Origin: Lumbricus rubellus
Lineage: Eukaryota > Annelida > Clitellata > Crassiclitellata > Lumbricidae
Assembly: GCA_945859605.1 (NCBI GenBank)
Contig: OX243824.1
Coordinates: 2,852,297-2,916,296 of the forward strand
DNA: 64,000 nucleotides
Reading direction: 5' to 3'
Every line of letters starts with the position of its first letter. The stretch's first letter is position 1. A program made the position numbers and the translations under genes. Shown piece after piece: positions 48,742-59,453 of the stretch. The notes under the pieces are model-generated. The model was not told the origin of the DNA. It did no database searches and was given only the letters and a program-made list of their open reading frames with translations.

Positions 48742-51026
48742 TAGTGTGGTCCATGTGACAATGGTAAAAAATCATCTTTAGCAGAACTTTGCTCCACAAG
48801 TCTAAATCTGTTCTACCTCTTCTAAGTCAGATGTGTACCAAATTTGAAGCTGATTGGAGCACGTTTAGAGGTAGCTTAAATCCTTACAATTTCCTCATAA
48901 TGATTGTTTATTGAAAGTTATTACATTGCTATATAACACTCAGAAAAATCATTATTAGAACTGCTTACTTACATAATTTTGAACTGTTGGGTTACACTGG
49001 TGTTTAGAAATACCAATAAGTCATTATTAACTACTCCATTGCGTTCTGATTTCATTGACTTCCTGCTCCTCTGATTCTGATGACGAGTTCCAAGCTCGTC
49101 ATACTAGCCTGAAATCCCAGCCAAAGCGCGCAAAGTTCAATATCCTTACAGATCCAAATGTCACTGCTGCTCTGGACCGAGTCAATGTACCAGATCGAAG
49201 TGCCACATATATTCTTGGTGCGGTTGCACAGGCTCTTGGTCATATAATGTCAATACGATGACTTTGTCAAGAAGTTCCATCCGACGATCACGTTGCAAGA
49301 ACCGTGAAGAGGAGGGTGAAGTCATGAACAGGGCGGTCATTGGCAATGTGCCGCTGTTCCTGCACTGGGATGGTAAACTTCTGCCTGACATTACTGGCAA
49401 GAAAGAAACAGTCGACAGAATTGCAGTACTTGTCACAGGTGACGGGAAGAGATTTTGCTGGGAGTTCCAAAAATTGGTCGTGGAACTGGTAAAGAACAAG
49501 CCAAAGCCTGCCTGAGCACACTGGATGAGTGGGGTCTTCAGAATCGAGTTCATGGATTAGTGTTTGATACCACTGCCAGCAATACTGGTCTCAAGAACGG
49601 TGCCTGAACTTTTATTGAGAATGCGCTTGAACAAGTATTAGTGTGGGTGGCTTGCCACCATCATGTCATGGAACTTGCACTTGCTGCTGTTTTCGGATCG
49701 CTTTTTGGACCGACTGGAGGACCATGCGTTGCTATGTTCAAGAGGTTTCAGCAAAGCTGGCCCAGCATTGACAAGGCGATATTTGAAGTGACATAGATCT
49801 ATTCATTGCACACACTTCTGCTCTTCGAGAAGAAATGGTAAAATTCTGCAAGGCAGCGCTGGAAGTCTCACATCAAAGAGAAGACTACGAGGAATTCTAG
49901 AAACTCAGCTTGATTTCCTGGGTGGTGAAAATGGGTCAAGGGTCTCGTTTCGGGCGCCTGGAGCTTTCCATCACGCGCGTTGGATGGCAAAAGCCATCTA
50001 TAGCCTTTAAATATTTATTTTCCAACAGCAGTTCTCTCTAACTGCCAAAGAGAAGCGCAGTGTAAAGGAGATGGCACTGTGTGTGAGTCTCGTCTATGTT
50101 CGATTCTGGTATGAGGCTCCTCTGTCTATTAGAGCGCCCACTTAATGACATACTACTTCTTGAGGAGCTCAATAAATATCCAAATGTAACAGTGGCAAAG
50201 GCGGCCTCGACTGCACTTAGCAGGCATCGTTGGTACTTTTCCGAAATTTTGGTTGGCCTGTCATTGTTTGACGACAGAATAGGAGCGGATGTGAAAACAC
50301 TGATGGTGACAAACCTCCGCCTTCCACGATCCATCAGCTCCGTGAAACGCCTCGACCATCCACCAGAACCCCTCAGCTCTCTTAATTGGCCTTGCATCTT
50401 GCTTCACAGAAAGAACTCCTGTCATCTTTGACGCTCCGCACTTTGATGGAAAAGATAAGGCCCAAGGCTTTCTGGCAAAGGATCCTAAGGAATGGCACTC
50501 TGATACCTCGTACCAGGATGTCTGGACGGCAGCTTCGGTCATGACAGTTGTGAACGACTCTGCTGAGCGCGCCATTATTTTGATGCAGCGGTACAATTCA
50601 TCACTGACAAAGAATGAAGAACAGAAGCAGTTCCTTCTTCGGCTCGTGAAACGGCACAGGAAGGTCTATCCATCTTCTTCCAAGGCCACGTTGGTGAAGA
50701 TGACAGGATAGTCAAGGACACTGAAGGTGCTATCTAAGAATAGCTGTATGTGTCCATAGAAACATTGGACATTCTGAAATCTTCATTTATTTTTATTTGC
50801 AACAATAATTAGTACACGTTTTTATTCTACTCAAATTCAAACTTACATTCTTCAACGCAGAACAGTGATTTTATGCTCGAATGGTGAAAAAACATTGACC
50901 TTAAGCTACCTCTAAATATTTATCGATCGCTCTAAAATTTGGTAGATGTGATACTGACTTGCCATAGAACAAAACTGGGGTTGTGGAGCCCAACTCTGAG
51001 AAGGTTTTTGTTTTTGGACCACACTA
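48742..51026 (+). mobile_element. DNA transposon with 8-bp duplication, nested in element A
   Basis: The left end is TAGTGTGGTCCA. The right end, reverse-complemented, is TAGTGTGGTCCA followed by a loosely similar ~140 bp that includes TTTAGAGGTAGCTTAA in both arms. ATGCATAC flanks it exactly (48734-48741, 51027-51034). However, the surrounding microsatellite has the same composition, so part of this match could be chance. It carries the broken transposase-like gene 49055-50710. Family is unassigned; 8-bp duplication fits hAT, P or Merlin-like groups. Confidence 0.75.
49055..50710 (+). pseudogene. Broken transposase-like gene of the nested transposon
   Basis: Pieces in changing frames encode SDSDDEFQARHTSLKSQPKR, DPNVTAALDRVNVPDRSAT, VPLFLHWDGKLLPDITGKK with VDRIAVLVTGDG, VHGLVFDTTASNTG, CHHHVMELALAAVFGS, MFKRFQQSWPSID and, near the end, LMQRYNSSLTKNEEQKQFLL. 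The pieces match, in order, an invertebrate protein family I know only as uncharacterised and repetitive. At least two frameshifts and several stops lie between 49240 and 50100. FDTTASNTG is likely around one catalytic Asp; that is inference. Confidence 0.7.
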
Positions 51027-51340
51027 ATGCATACATACATACATGCATACATACATACATACGTTGTATTTATGTATGTATGTATGCATGTATGTACATG
51101 TATGTAAGTATGATGCATACATGTATACATACATACATACATACATTCACAAACACATTCATAATATTACATTTACATGCATATTATACATACATTGTAC
51201 ATGCAGCAATGCATGCATGCATACATACATACCTACCTGAAAACATACATGCATACACACATTTATACAAACATGCATACATACATGCATGGGCTACATA
51301 TATACATGCAATTATATATGTATTAGTGTGCCTATATATA
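51027..51340. repeat. (CATA/TATG)n degenerate microsatellite, right part
   Basis: Continuation of the tract at 47930-48741 after the nested transposon. Confidence 0.88.
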
Positions 51341-51660
51341 CCAGTATGTATGTATATAATTGGGGTCCGTTCGGACCCCAGTTGGTAAACAACGTATGTA
51401 AAATGTGTTGGTAGGATGAGGGTTAATATGACTCCAGTCATTGCTTCTTATCAGCTGTTCAGACCGTGAATGGTAATTATTATAATCATTATGCGCTGCG
51501 ATGGTTAGTCGTTTTCTTTTCTTGCACGACTTGGAAAGTAGACACCGCAATTAAGCAATACCCAAATTAATAAAATGATTAATTAGCACTAGGCCTACGA
51601 TGGTACTCGGTATCTGTTTTAGTAGTATAATTCGTTTTGTTTAACAGCAAATTGCCCACC

Positions 51661-51690
51661 ATGCACAGCGACGACGAAGATTTCGGAACG
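51661..51690 (+). CDS. Candidate exon 1 of the dynein-stalk-like gene
   Basis: ATG in good context (CCCACCATG) opens MHSDDEDFGT and ends at a perfect donor ACG|GTGAGT in phase 0. Only ten codons, acidic like exon 3. Assignment to the downstream gene rests on strand, order and phase with exon 2; it could belong to another transcript. Confidence 0.5.
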
Positions 51691-52041
51691 GTGAGTAAAG
51701 ATGGCGGCGATATAATTTGAATGCTATAGAATGTTGTGTTGTGGTCTCCTTAAATCTACCTGGTGGCCTCTTTGGAATTTCTTGCACAATACACTAATCT
51801 GGCACGCTTTAATACAATAATTCCATTTTACGTTTACAGTACACGTCATTGCTACGGGTAACATCTATGATAATTATTATGAAATTTGTAATAAATAATA
51901 GTGAATAATAAGTACGGTAATTAGCAGTGCGGTAGCAGTATTATACTAGTAATAGTAGAAATTGAATTAGCGGTAGTTGTAGAAGAGGCAGTAGTAATAG
52001 TTGAGACATAAGCATCATCAGAAGTTGTTGTGATGCTGAGG

Positions 52042-52255
52042 GTGTCCGGACAATTCGGAGCCGGGCAATAATTATTCGGAGCCGGACAAATCGGAGCCGG
52101 GCAATAATTATTTGGAGCCGGACTATTCGGAGCCGGACGATTCGGAGCCGGGCAATAATTATTCGGAGCCGGACAATTCGGAGTCGGACAATTCGGAGCC
52201 GGGCCATAATTATTTGGAGCCGGACAATTCGGAGCCGGACAATTCGGAGATGACC
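52042..52255. repeat. GGAGCCGGACAATTC minisatellite
   Basis: About ten units alternate GGAGCCGGACAATTC (15 bp) and GGAGCCGGGCAATAATTATT (20-21 bp). Two more degraded units lie near 52328 and 52341. It sits in the first intron of the candidate gene. Confidence 0.85.
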
Positions 52256-52508
52256 GACGAAATTATTTGCTGAGATGTTTATCGTTCATTCTTTTACTGC
52301 AACCGACACTGGTTTTCGGTAAGTTTGGAGTCCGACAATTCGGAGCGGCCAAGAAAAATTGCACTCTATCCAACTTCCTTTAAAAATTAAAACAACAATA
52401 TTTGTATCTTTTTATAATCGATGGAATGATACAAATATTATTGTTTTAAAGGTAATAATTTTACGATTTGTTAAATTATTGACTTTATATTTGTTGGCCT
52501 TGTTTCAG

Positions 52509-52553
52509 CCGGAGCCAACATTTCGAAGCAGCGCGACATCAGCTGCTCACAAG
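52509..52553 (+). CDS. Candidate exon 2 of the dynein-stalk-like gene
   Basis: Acceptor CCTTGTTTCAG is followed by 15 codons (PEPTFRSSATSAAHK) and donor AAG|GTTGGT, phase 0 at both ends. The next recognised exon needs phase 1. So either another exon lies between them, or a later donor (ACAT|GTAGCA at about 52590) is used, or this exon belongs to another gene. Confidence 0.45.
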
Positions 52554-52919
52554 GTTGGTCTTTTTGCAATGGAAGCAGGACATACATGTAGCAAATGCGC
52601 TAAATAAAAACTCGGTTGTTTAATATTGCTACAATTGTACTCCATGATACAGCACTAGAATTAAACACCCGTCTCTTCAACAGTAAAATTTAAATCGTTC
52701 CATTGCTTTGATTCGCTTCATCTTGCCTTTCTTGCATTGCATCGCAATAATTATTGGCTAATATAGTCAAGGTTTGTAATTTCTACTCTCAATAGTGCCA
52801 GTCCCAAGCGTAGATGATGGAGGGGAGCAACGTTGATGATCTTCGTTATTACACGGAATCGTTAAAAACTGAAACTGCTGCATTCTCTCCATTTACTTAA
52901 TATATTCACTGAGTTGAAC

Positions 52920-54425
52920 GACTGTTTCAAATAATTGCACACCTCTTTTGTCATGTCATGTCAATCACCGACGTCGCTGCGCGACGGTTGGTCGCATGCA
53001 TGGACTACAGCTCTCCACTGCCTCCTATCGCGTGCAGCGGCGAGAAGATTGGATCCGGAAAGACGGGACCAAGCAAGAATGTTGTCAATCCAGCTAATAC
53101 GCGGTCTACCCTTGCGTCGACAACCTTCCACGTGACCCAGCATAATGGCTTTTTCCACGCAATCCTGGGGAATCCTGATGGTATGACAGAAATAGGAGAG
53201 TTTGCGAGCCTTAATGGAACCCAAGAGCTCTGGTGAAGTTCCGGCAAGCCGATAAACCTGCTCTGTGGTAAGTTTGAGCGTCCAAGAAATGCGCAAAAGC
53301 TTACGGGTACATTTGTTCTCGAAACTCTGTATCTGCTTTTCCTCCGCCTTTTTAAGCACCCATGATTCGCAACCATAGGTTGCAACTGACCAGACCAAGG
53401 ATTTCATCAAACGAAGCTTGGTTTGAGTACTAATGGACTTGTTTTTCCAGACCTTCGTAAGCTTCACCATGACCGCCATACCCATGGCCAGCCTGGACTT
53501 AATATCGACTGAGCACTTTGCATCGCTTGAGATTTTGCTGCCTAGATATGTGAAGTTATCCACTTGTTTGAGTTCACTGTCCGCGACAAAAATCCTGAGG
53601 ATCCTATCGGTATTGGTCATAACCTTCGTCTTTGAAACATTTATCTTTAAACCGTACTCCTTGGCAGCGGATTCGACACGATTGACGAGCTCCTGGAGTT
53701 CCTCTGGTGATGTAGCGATCAAGAGTATGTCATCCGCGTATCTAAGATTACTGATGGTCCTACCTCCAATTCTGAAGCCCCCTCTGAACCCATCAAGCGC
53801 CTTGCGCATTACCTGTTCCGCCAGGATGTTAAATAGGCAAGGCGAGATGTTACAACCTTGCCGAACGCCTTTCTTAACGCGAAACCAGTTAGAGGTGATA
53901 TTATCTGTCCTAACAGCTGCTCGCTGCTGTTTGTATAGGTTCATCAATAGTTGGACAAGTTGTGAGGGAAACCCCATGTCCAGCATGGACAACCACAGCT
54001 GACCGTGTTGCACCATGTCGAACGCTTTCGTAAAATCTATGAAGCAAAAGTAGAGATTCTGACTTCTCTCATTTGCCTTTTCTATGATGATCCGGAGGTT
54101 CGTAATCTGATCGCGAGTGCCTCGATTGGGTCTGAAACCGGCCTGCTCAGGAGCCAGTTCATTGTCAAGTTTAGTTTGAATGCGCTCCAGGATGACCCTT
54201 AGGAGAATTTTGCTGGCGTGCGAAACTAGCGCTATGGTCCTGTAGTTCTCGCAACAGAGCGGATCCCCTTTTTTCGGTAAAGGGATAAAAACTGATTGCG
54301 TCCAATCGTCGGGCCAGACTCCAGATATCCATACATCAGTACAAATCTTATGTAGCATGGTAAGAGTCATATCACCACCAAATCTGAGAAGCTCGGTGGC
54401 GACTCCGTCCGGTCCCGAGCCTCTT
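52920..54425 (-). mobile_element. 5'-truncated non-LTR retrotransposon in intron 2
   Basis: An open 469-codon frame (52961-54370) encodes most of a reverse transcriptase: IPLPKKGD, AGFRPNRGTRDQI (77-89), FIDFTKAFD (110-118), GVRQGCNISPCLFN, YADD (211-214) and NVSKTKVMTN. A C-terminal region follows with YGCESWVL, CTRKLLRISW, LSYFCHTIR and RKGRPRISWIDNI. It continues upstream to about 54421 (GSGPDGVATELL). The catalytic residues are intact and there is no stop. It is distinct in sequence from the RTE-like copies at 23758 and 29755 but has the same domain order. It lies antisense to the host gene. Confidence 0.88.
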
Positions 54426-54824
54426 TTAAGTTGATATTATACCATATAAGTATAAAGAGCAGATAGCCGATATTATGCTGCCTGGTCCTTCTAACTTTGT
54501 GAATGTTTGGTAAAGTAATACACCTCTTTTAAGCTTCTTAAATGCCATTTAAGTAAAAGTAGAAGCTTTGCACATCAATCATCCAAAGCCTCCTTGGTCA
54601 GCGCGGCAATTTTTATTCCGACAGTGACAATCCCAAAGGAGGATTAATTTGAGTAGATCAACGCTAATGGTCTTTATTACCACAAAGTGTAGTTCGACTG
54701 AATCTAGGCCTATCACTTTTACAATCAAGAGAATCATGCGTATTTGTGTATGTATCAAGACACCTTATATTGCGCCCTTTGGATACCATGCACAGTAAAC
54801 GCCGATGCATAATTAGCCTGTATT
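54426..54824. other. Intron sequence with dispersed-repeat motifs
   Basis: TACACCTCTTTTAAGC near 54520 and a weak AGTGACAATCCCAAAGGAGG block near 54625 belong to the dispersed set also seen at 52793, 56352 and 58010. Confidence 0.4.
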
Positions 54825-55055
54825 GGGCGCGGTGGTGTAACGTGTGTAATGTTCGTTAAATTGCAGCGGGAGGGTTGCAGGTTCGAATCCACCTCAAGTC
54901 GCAGCGTAAGGACCTTGGGCAAGTCCTTCACTCGCAATGATTGCTCAGCGCTTCGGCGTGAAACTCCGATGTGGTGTCCGCGCTGTAGTCGGCTCTGAGT
55001 AGAGAGCTTGAAGGGTCGCTATAACAAGTGCACACTGCACATACAAACATACATG
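54825..55055 (+). mobile_element. SINE-like repeat, short copy with intact B box
   Basis: GGGCGCGGTGGTGTAACGTG opens it, B box GGTTCGAATCC lies at 54880-54890, followed by CACCTCAAGTCGCAGCG, CTTCACTCGCAATGATTGC, TCAGCGCTTCGGCGTGAAAC and a 3' end in GTGCACACTGCACATAC. Same family as 431-775. Confidence 0.75.
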
Positions 55056-55219
55056 TAATATTATATATAGATGGTGTTAGCACATAATACATACCACAAA
55101 ATTATAAATACATACATACATGTACATATAGAGTCGATATTGTTTTTTATACGCCGTGTTATTGTATTGGGATCGTTGCTCTTGCATGCAAGGATGGATG
55201 GATGGGGATTGTGGAGCGT

Positions 55220-55265
55220 GGGGGGGGGGTCGTAGTGGGGGGTCGTAGTGGGGGGGGGGGGCGGG
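55220..55265. repeat. G-run cluster
   Basis: Runs of 5 to 11 G separated by TCGTAGT; quadruplex-prone. Confidence 0.8.
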
Positions 55266-55482
55266 TCGATAGCATCGCATCTTCTTGTCTGCTGCTGCTG
55301 AATCTGGAGCTTTATCGTCCGACTCGATCGCTTGATTCCTCTTCTGTATCCCACGTGAGATCTAAACAGATCCGTAGGATTATATTGATCATCATCTCTC
55401 ATCTCTACATTGTATCTCCATCTCTGTCTCTGTCTCTGTTTATGTATCTCCGTCTGTCTGTCTCTGTCTCTGCCTCTGTCTC

Positions 55483-55810
55483 TTTCTGTCTGTACGTCTG
55501 CTGTATTTCTCTTCTGACAGTCTATTCCGTCTACAAGTGTCTCTCTCTCTCTCTCTCTCTCTTCCTCTCTGTGTCTGTATGTGTATCTTCGCCTCTCTGT
55601 CTTCGTCTCTCTGTTCCCTTTCTGTCTGTACGTCTGCTGTATTTCTCTTCTGACAGTCTATTCCGTCTACAAGTGTCTCTCTCTCTCTCTCTTTTCCTCT
55701 CTGTGTCTGTATGTGTATCTTCGCCTCTCTGTCTTCGTCTCTCTGTTCCCTTTCTGTCTGTACGTCTGCTGTATCTCTCTTACTCTCATGACAGTCTATT
55801 CCGTGTACAT
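55483..55810. repeat. ~134-bp tandem repeat, three copies, within pyrimidine-rich DNA
   Basis: CTGTCTGTACGTCTGCTGTA recurs near 55486, 55622 and 55757. Each is followed by TTTCTCTTCTGACAGTCTATTCCG, a variable (TC)n run and CTCTGTGTCTGTATGTGTAT. The units are nearly identical outside the (TC)n. Confidence 0.8.
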
Positions 55811-56474
55811 GTGTGTGTGTCTCTCTCTCCCTCATTCTCTATCTCTCTGCATGTCTATTTCTCTCTTTAAGCCTGCCACTGTATGTCTGTTTCATAGATA
55901 TAGAAATTCTTGAAGCAATAAAATAACAATTAACGTTTTGCTGCTAACTCTGTTGATTTGAGAAGCAGTCGCAGGTAGGCGGTCATCGACGAGAAGAAGA
56001 CGAGTTGGACATATTCACGAAACGTAAGAGACTTCTTTGCTAGTTAATTAACTATAAAGGCGCAATGAAAATTAAGATTTTAATTATACCATAGGATTAG
56101 GATTTGGGATAGGAGTTACAGCTGAAATTACGAATAACGTAGATTTAGACGAATTGCAACCATAACTACAGTAACGGTGACGGCTGAAATTACAATTACA
56201 ACTGAAATAATGAATTTCAATTAAAAAATGCGACGAAATATTATTGGCCGCGCCTAACTGAAATCATGAATTTCAATATAAAAATGCGTCAACAGCTTAC
56301 AATAATTAATACAAACAATGGTAAAAATTGCTGTTTAGTAAGTTTGTTAAAAATAATTGCACACCTCTTTTAAATTTATTTATTGACCTATAAGTCACAA
56401 AACCAGAAGCGCTTAATAACTCAATTTAAAATGTCTCTCAACCTAGATAAATGAGGAGGGCGATGTAGTTGTCG
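55811..56474. other. Intron sequence
   Basis: No gene. AAATAATTGCACACCTCTTT at about 56350 is one of the dispersed motifs. Confidence 0.35.
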
Positions 56475-56937
56475 TTAACCCGTTGGAGATGAGGTGACGC
56501 ATTGTAACGTTGGAGGTGAGGTGGGGTTTGACAAACCCCAACACGTATTTTTTTCTTCAAGTCGCGATTTTAAATTTAAAACATTAATTTGAATTAAACT
56601 ATTCTTCTATGATCAATTATCAACTAAACAGGCGATTATCACGAACAAATATCTGTTTTCAATCCTTATTAGATGGCCAGAAGGTGAACCAATCCATTGT
56701 GTAATTTGCCCGTGTAAGTTCGGTTTGTTTACGAAAAATCGCAATTTCCTTCAAATATACATTAAAATAAAAAAAAACTGTTTGTTCAAAATTCTTGAAA
56801 TTTTGGTAAAGTGTCCGTATTTCATATTCACAAAGGTAGAAAAAATTAATCCAAGCTGGCTTGACGTTTTCCACAAAAAACTTAGAGTAGAATACCTCTG
56901 GGGTGTGTCACACCCCACCTCACCTCCAACGGGTTAA
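56475..56937. mobile_element. TTAA-flanked element B, 455 bp
   Basis: TTAA at 56475-56478 and 56934-56937. The ends are CCCGTTGGAGATGAGGTG and, inverted, CCCGTTGGAGGTGAGGTG (17 of 18). Palindrome GGGGTTTGACAAACCCC lies near the left end, after a second internal copy of the end repeat, and GGGGTGTGTCACACCCC near the right end. There is no coding capacity. Same architecture as elements A and C but a different sequence. Confidence 0.82.
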
Positions 56938-56961
56938 ACTAAAAACTACTGCTAAGCTTAC

Positions 56962-57946
56962 TTAACCCTCGGGCTACCAGGGGGGGTTGTAACCACCCCC
57001 CCTAGGTTTTTCCCAAATAAAACTTTTTGCGTTTGGGATAAAATTTTGACGTTTTAGGTAGCTGTAGAGGATTCTTTTGCGCACAATTTGAGGCTAAAAT
57101 GTGTGATGATATACCATACCATTCAAAAGTTATACCCGATATACCCGAGGCACCAGGGGGGGGGGGTGGATACCACCCCCCTTAGATTATCGGCTATATC
57201 TTATCCGTCCTTTGACATGAAGAGACACAAATTACACCATTCTGTAGAGGGAATGTGGGGCTACATTTTGTTGGTCACGGAGTTGTCTTTTGACAACCGG
57301 AAGTGCTCAAAATAAATTAAAATATATAAAAAGGTGTTTTATTTTCATAAAATTTTCATGTTTTTCCTTTTAAAAATTATTCATAATTAATTTTTCAAGA
57401 GAAATAAATTATGCCATTCTATAGAGGGCATTTAGGGCTAATTTTTGATACTAATTAATTTGATATTTGATGACCGGAAGTGCTCAAAATAAATTTAAAT
57501 GTGTGAAAAAGTTGGGTTTTTTTTTACAACGCAAACCGATAAGTCTGCGTAAACGTTTTTCAGCAGCTAATACATGTTTTTTTCTTTTTATTGTAATTAA
57601 AACTATCTTATTACTAGTTTTTATAGTTGGATATTGGACTTTATTATATGTAAACTATTTTTAAATAAATAAATTATGTTAAAAACACAGAATCTAATAT
57701 TTTGCTTATGCGAAAGTATACATTTTGTGGAATCGACGGGTGCCTACGGTAAAAAATTCATAACTTCGGGGTGCTTTCATATATTTTAAACCTAAATATA
57801 CCATTTTGTGCAGAAATGAATGCTGAATCCATTGGTGTATTACAAGTTATGATATCTCAAACCAAACCCAAAATCCAGGGGGGGGTGGTAACCACCCCCC
57901 CTTGGTAGTCAGTGTTACAAAAAAAGCTTGGTAGCCCGAGGGTTAA
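56962..57946. mobile_element. TTAA-flanked element C, 977 bp
   Basis: TTAA at 56962-56965 and 57943-57946. The ends are a perfect CCCTCGGGCTACCA inverted repeat. Palindromic GGGGGGTTGTAACCACCCCCC-like blocks lie near 56980 and 57880, with another (GGTGGATACCACC) near 57165. The interior has two related ~100-bp units ending GACCGGAAGTGCTCAAAATA (about 57230-57315 and 57400-57495). No transposase. A truncated second copy of its right end lies at 63011-63168. Confidence 0.85.
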
Positions 57947-58170
57947 TATAAAATCAATGTGATCCGATATGTTTCAACGTTATTTTCACACAACAAGTGT
58001 GGGATCGGAAATAATTGCACACCTCTTTTAAGTTAATACATGCAATGATAGCAATCAGGGTAACAACTGAGATCACAAAATTTAACTGCAACTAAAATGC
58101 AATAACACATTGCAATAATGCCTTCAAAGTGTCGTACACCTAATAATGTCGCATTTGTGTTTGTTTTTAG
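57947..58170. other. End of intron 2
   Basis: Contains AAATAATTGCACACCTCTTT near 58008. The acceptor TTTGTTTTTAG ends at 58170. Confidence 0.5.
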
Positions 58171-58428
58171 TTCTCAACGAGCAAATGAAGCTGAACAAAT
58201 TGCACGGAGCGATTCGCGTCTACGATCGCGAGCTATTGAGATCGGCCATCAGAGATTACGATGATGCTATGGCTGATGAGGCAGAGAAAGATGATGCGGG
58301 ATATGACGATGATGATGAGGATGGTGAGGGAGGTGGCAATGCGGTTGTGACGTCACGGATGGAAAAAGCACCGGATGAATTGAAGAAGGCAAGAAGACTT
58401 CTTAACACGATCGATGGTCACGATGAAG
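58171..58428 (+). CDS. Dynein-stalk-like protein, exon 3
   Basis: The acceptor TTTGTTTTTAG opens the frame in phase 1 (LNEQMKLNKLHGAIRVYDRE) and it ends at GAAG|GTAGGC in phase 1. The 86 codons are helical, with an L..AI..YDRELLRSAI pattern, then a very acidic KDDAGYDDDDEDGEGGG linker, then DELKKARRLLNTIDG. Joining to exon 4 keeps the frame and completes an Ala codon. The L/A-spaced helices before and after the acidic linker look like two copies of one short helical unit. Confidence 0.7.
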
Positions 58429-59175
58429 GTAGGCCTATAATATTATGGGTGATTTATTTGTTTAGGCACTTGTAAAGCCAACCCCTTCATGACTATCTAT
58501 ATTTAACCGCTACGATTGTCTATCTGGTTGGGCAACTTCTGGAACGCTTACTTGCTAGCTGGAAGGCTGGTTGGATATATACCTGTACTTGTTGGCTGGA
58601 ATTCAGGCAGGATTACAAGCAGGATTATTGACCGGATTACTACATGGATCACTGGCCGGATTGCTCTTCGGTTTAAAGGCTGGTTGACTGACTGGATGGC
58701 TTGCTGAATGACTGATTGATATATAGGTTGGCTTCATGGATTACTGATTTGCTATCTCGTTGACTGAATGATTGATTTTTCGTGATCGGTCTTTATTAAC
58801 TCAACAATTTGTTTTAATTCTTAAAGTGTAAAATGTACATTATGTTTGATGCCCATAAGGTTGTCTCGGTCTTACGTTCACTATGCGGCTTGCTTGAATG
58901 AGATTGGGAACCATGTGGGCTGCCACGATGTAATTAAAACCGACTCATATTAAACTCGATATCATCTGATATTAAACTACTTTGAACTACTAAATTGCTA
59001 ATAAAATGCTGTAATATGCCATGCAAATTTCTGTCCAGGGCAACGACCTCTGTTGTCATAGACCCTGGTCAAATCGAATCCATCCATTACTACTTTGCTG
59101 TATTCGTATAATTTTGAATTATTAAAACGAACGATAGTTTTATTTATCTGCTTTATAATATTATTTCCTCCAAAG

Positions 59176-59453
59176 CCCTGAGAGAGGCGAGCGAAGCGAA
59201 GGACCGTGACTCCATTCTGGCCATACTGGACAACATCCGATCATCTAGGCTGGATCGTTACCTTCGAGGTCCCATGAAGGACGCCCTGGAGCTGGCCGAC
59301 TCCCTGGACACGCGAGAGATCCGTATGCCGATCCTGGCGATGGACAAGAAGACGATGTGTGAGATACGCAGCTATGCAAAACCATCTCCTCTTGTCCACC
59401 GAGTAATGCAGGCTGCACTACTTCTGCTTGGAGAAGACGAGGGAACAACAGAG
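59176..59453 (+). CDS. Dynein-stalk-like protein, exon 4
   Basis: The acceptor TTCCTCCAAAG and donor GAG|GTCTGC bound 278 bases, entering phase 1 and leaving phase 0. The peptide has helical repeats (ALREASEAKDRDSILAIL, MKDALELADSLDTREI) and then CEIRSYAKPSPLVHRVMQAA and LLLLGEDEGTTE. EVRSxxxPPxxVxxxxExxxLLLGE is the hallmark at the start of the dynein heavy-chain microtubule-binding tip, after the first stalk helix. No AAA motor sequence is visible in the window, so the protein may be a non-motor user of this fold, or the motor may lie further right. Function is inferred. Confidence 0.72.

Larger units (their letters stand above)
47565..51426. mobile_element. TTAA-flanked element A (piggyBac-like ends), 3,854 bp
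   Basis: TTAA at 47565-47568 and 51423-51426 flank a perfect 15-bp terminal inverted repeat CCCTCATCCTACCAA. Just inside lie three copies of an 18-bp palindrome, GGGGTCCGTTCGGACCCC (47586-47603 and 51362-51379) and GGGGTCCGAACGGACCCC (47752-47769). TTAA duplication with CCC starts is the signature of piggyBac; Kolobok also uses TTAA. There is no piggyBac transposase. The interior is a (CATA/TATG)n tract split by the nested transposon at 48742-51026. Confidence 0.8.

Noticed and set aside
48016..48799. Overlapping Tyr/Met/Cys/His-rich frames of up to 190 codons
   Set aside because: Artefacts of the (CATA/TATG)n tract, open in several frames at once.
54825..54905. tRNA gene at the GGTTCGAATCC box
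   Set aside because: Same reason; the sequence recurs as a SINE at 431-775.
58501..58780. Repetitive CTGGCTGGTTGACTG-like stretch in intron 3 as a minisatellite or exon
   Set aside because: Only loosely repetitive, no fixed period, and the open frame is short.
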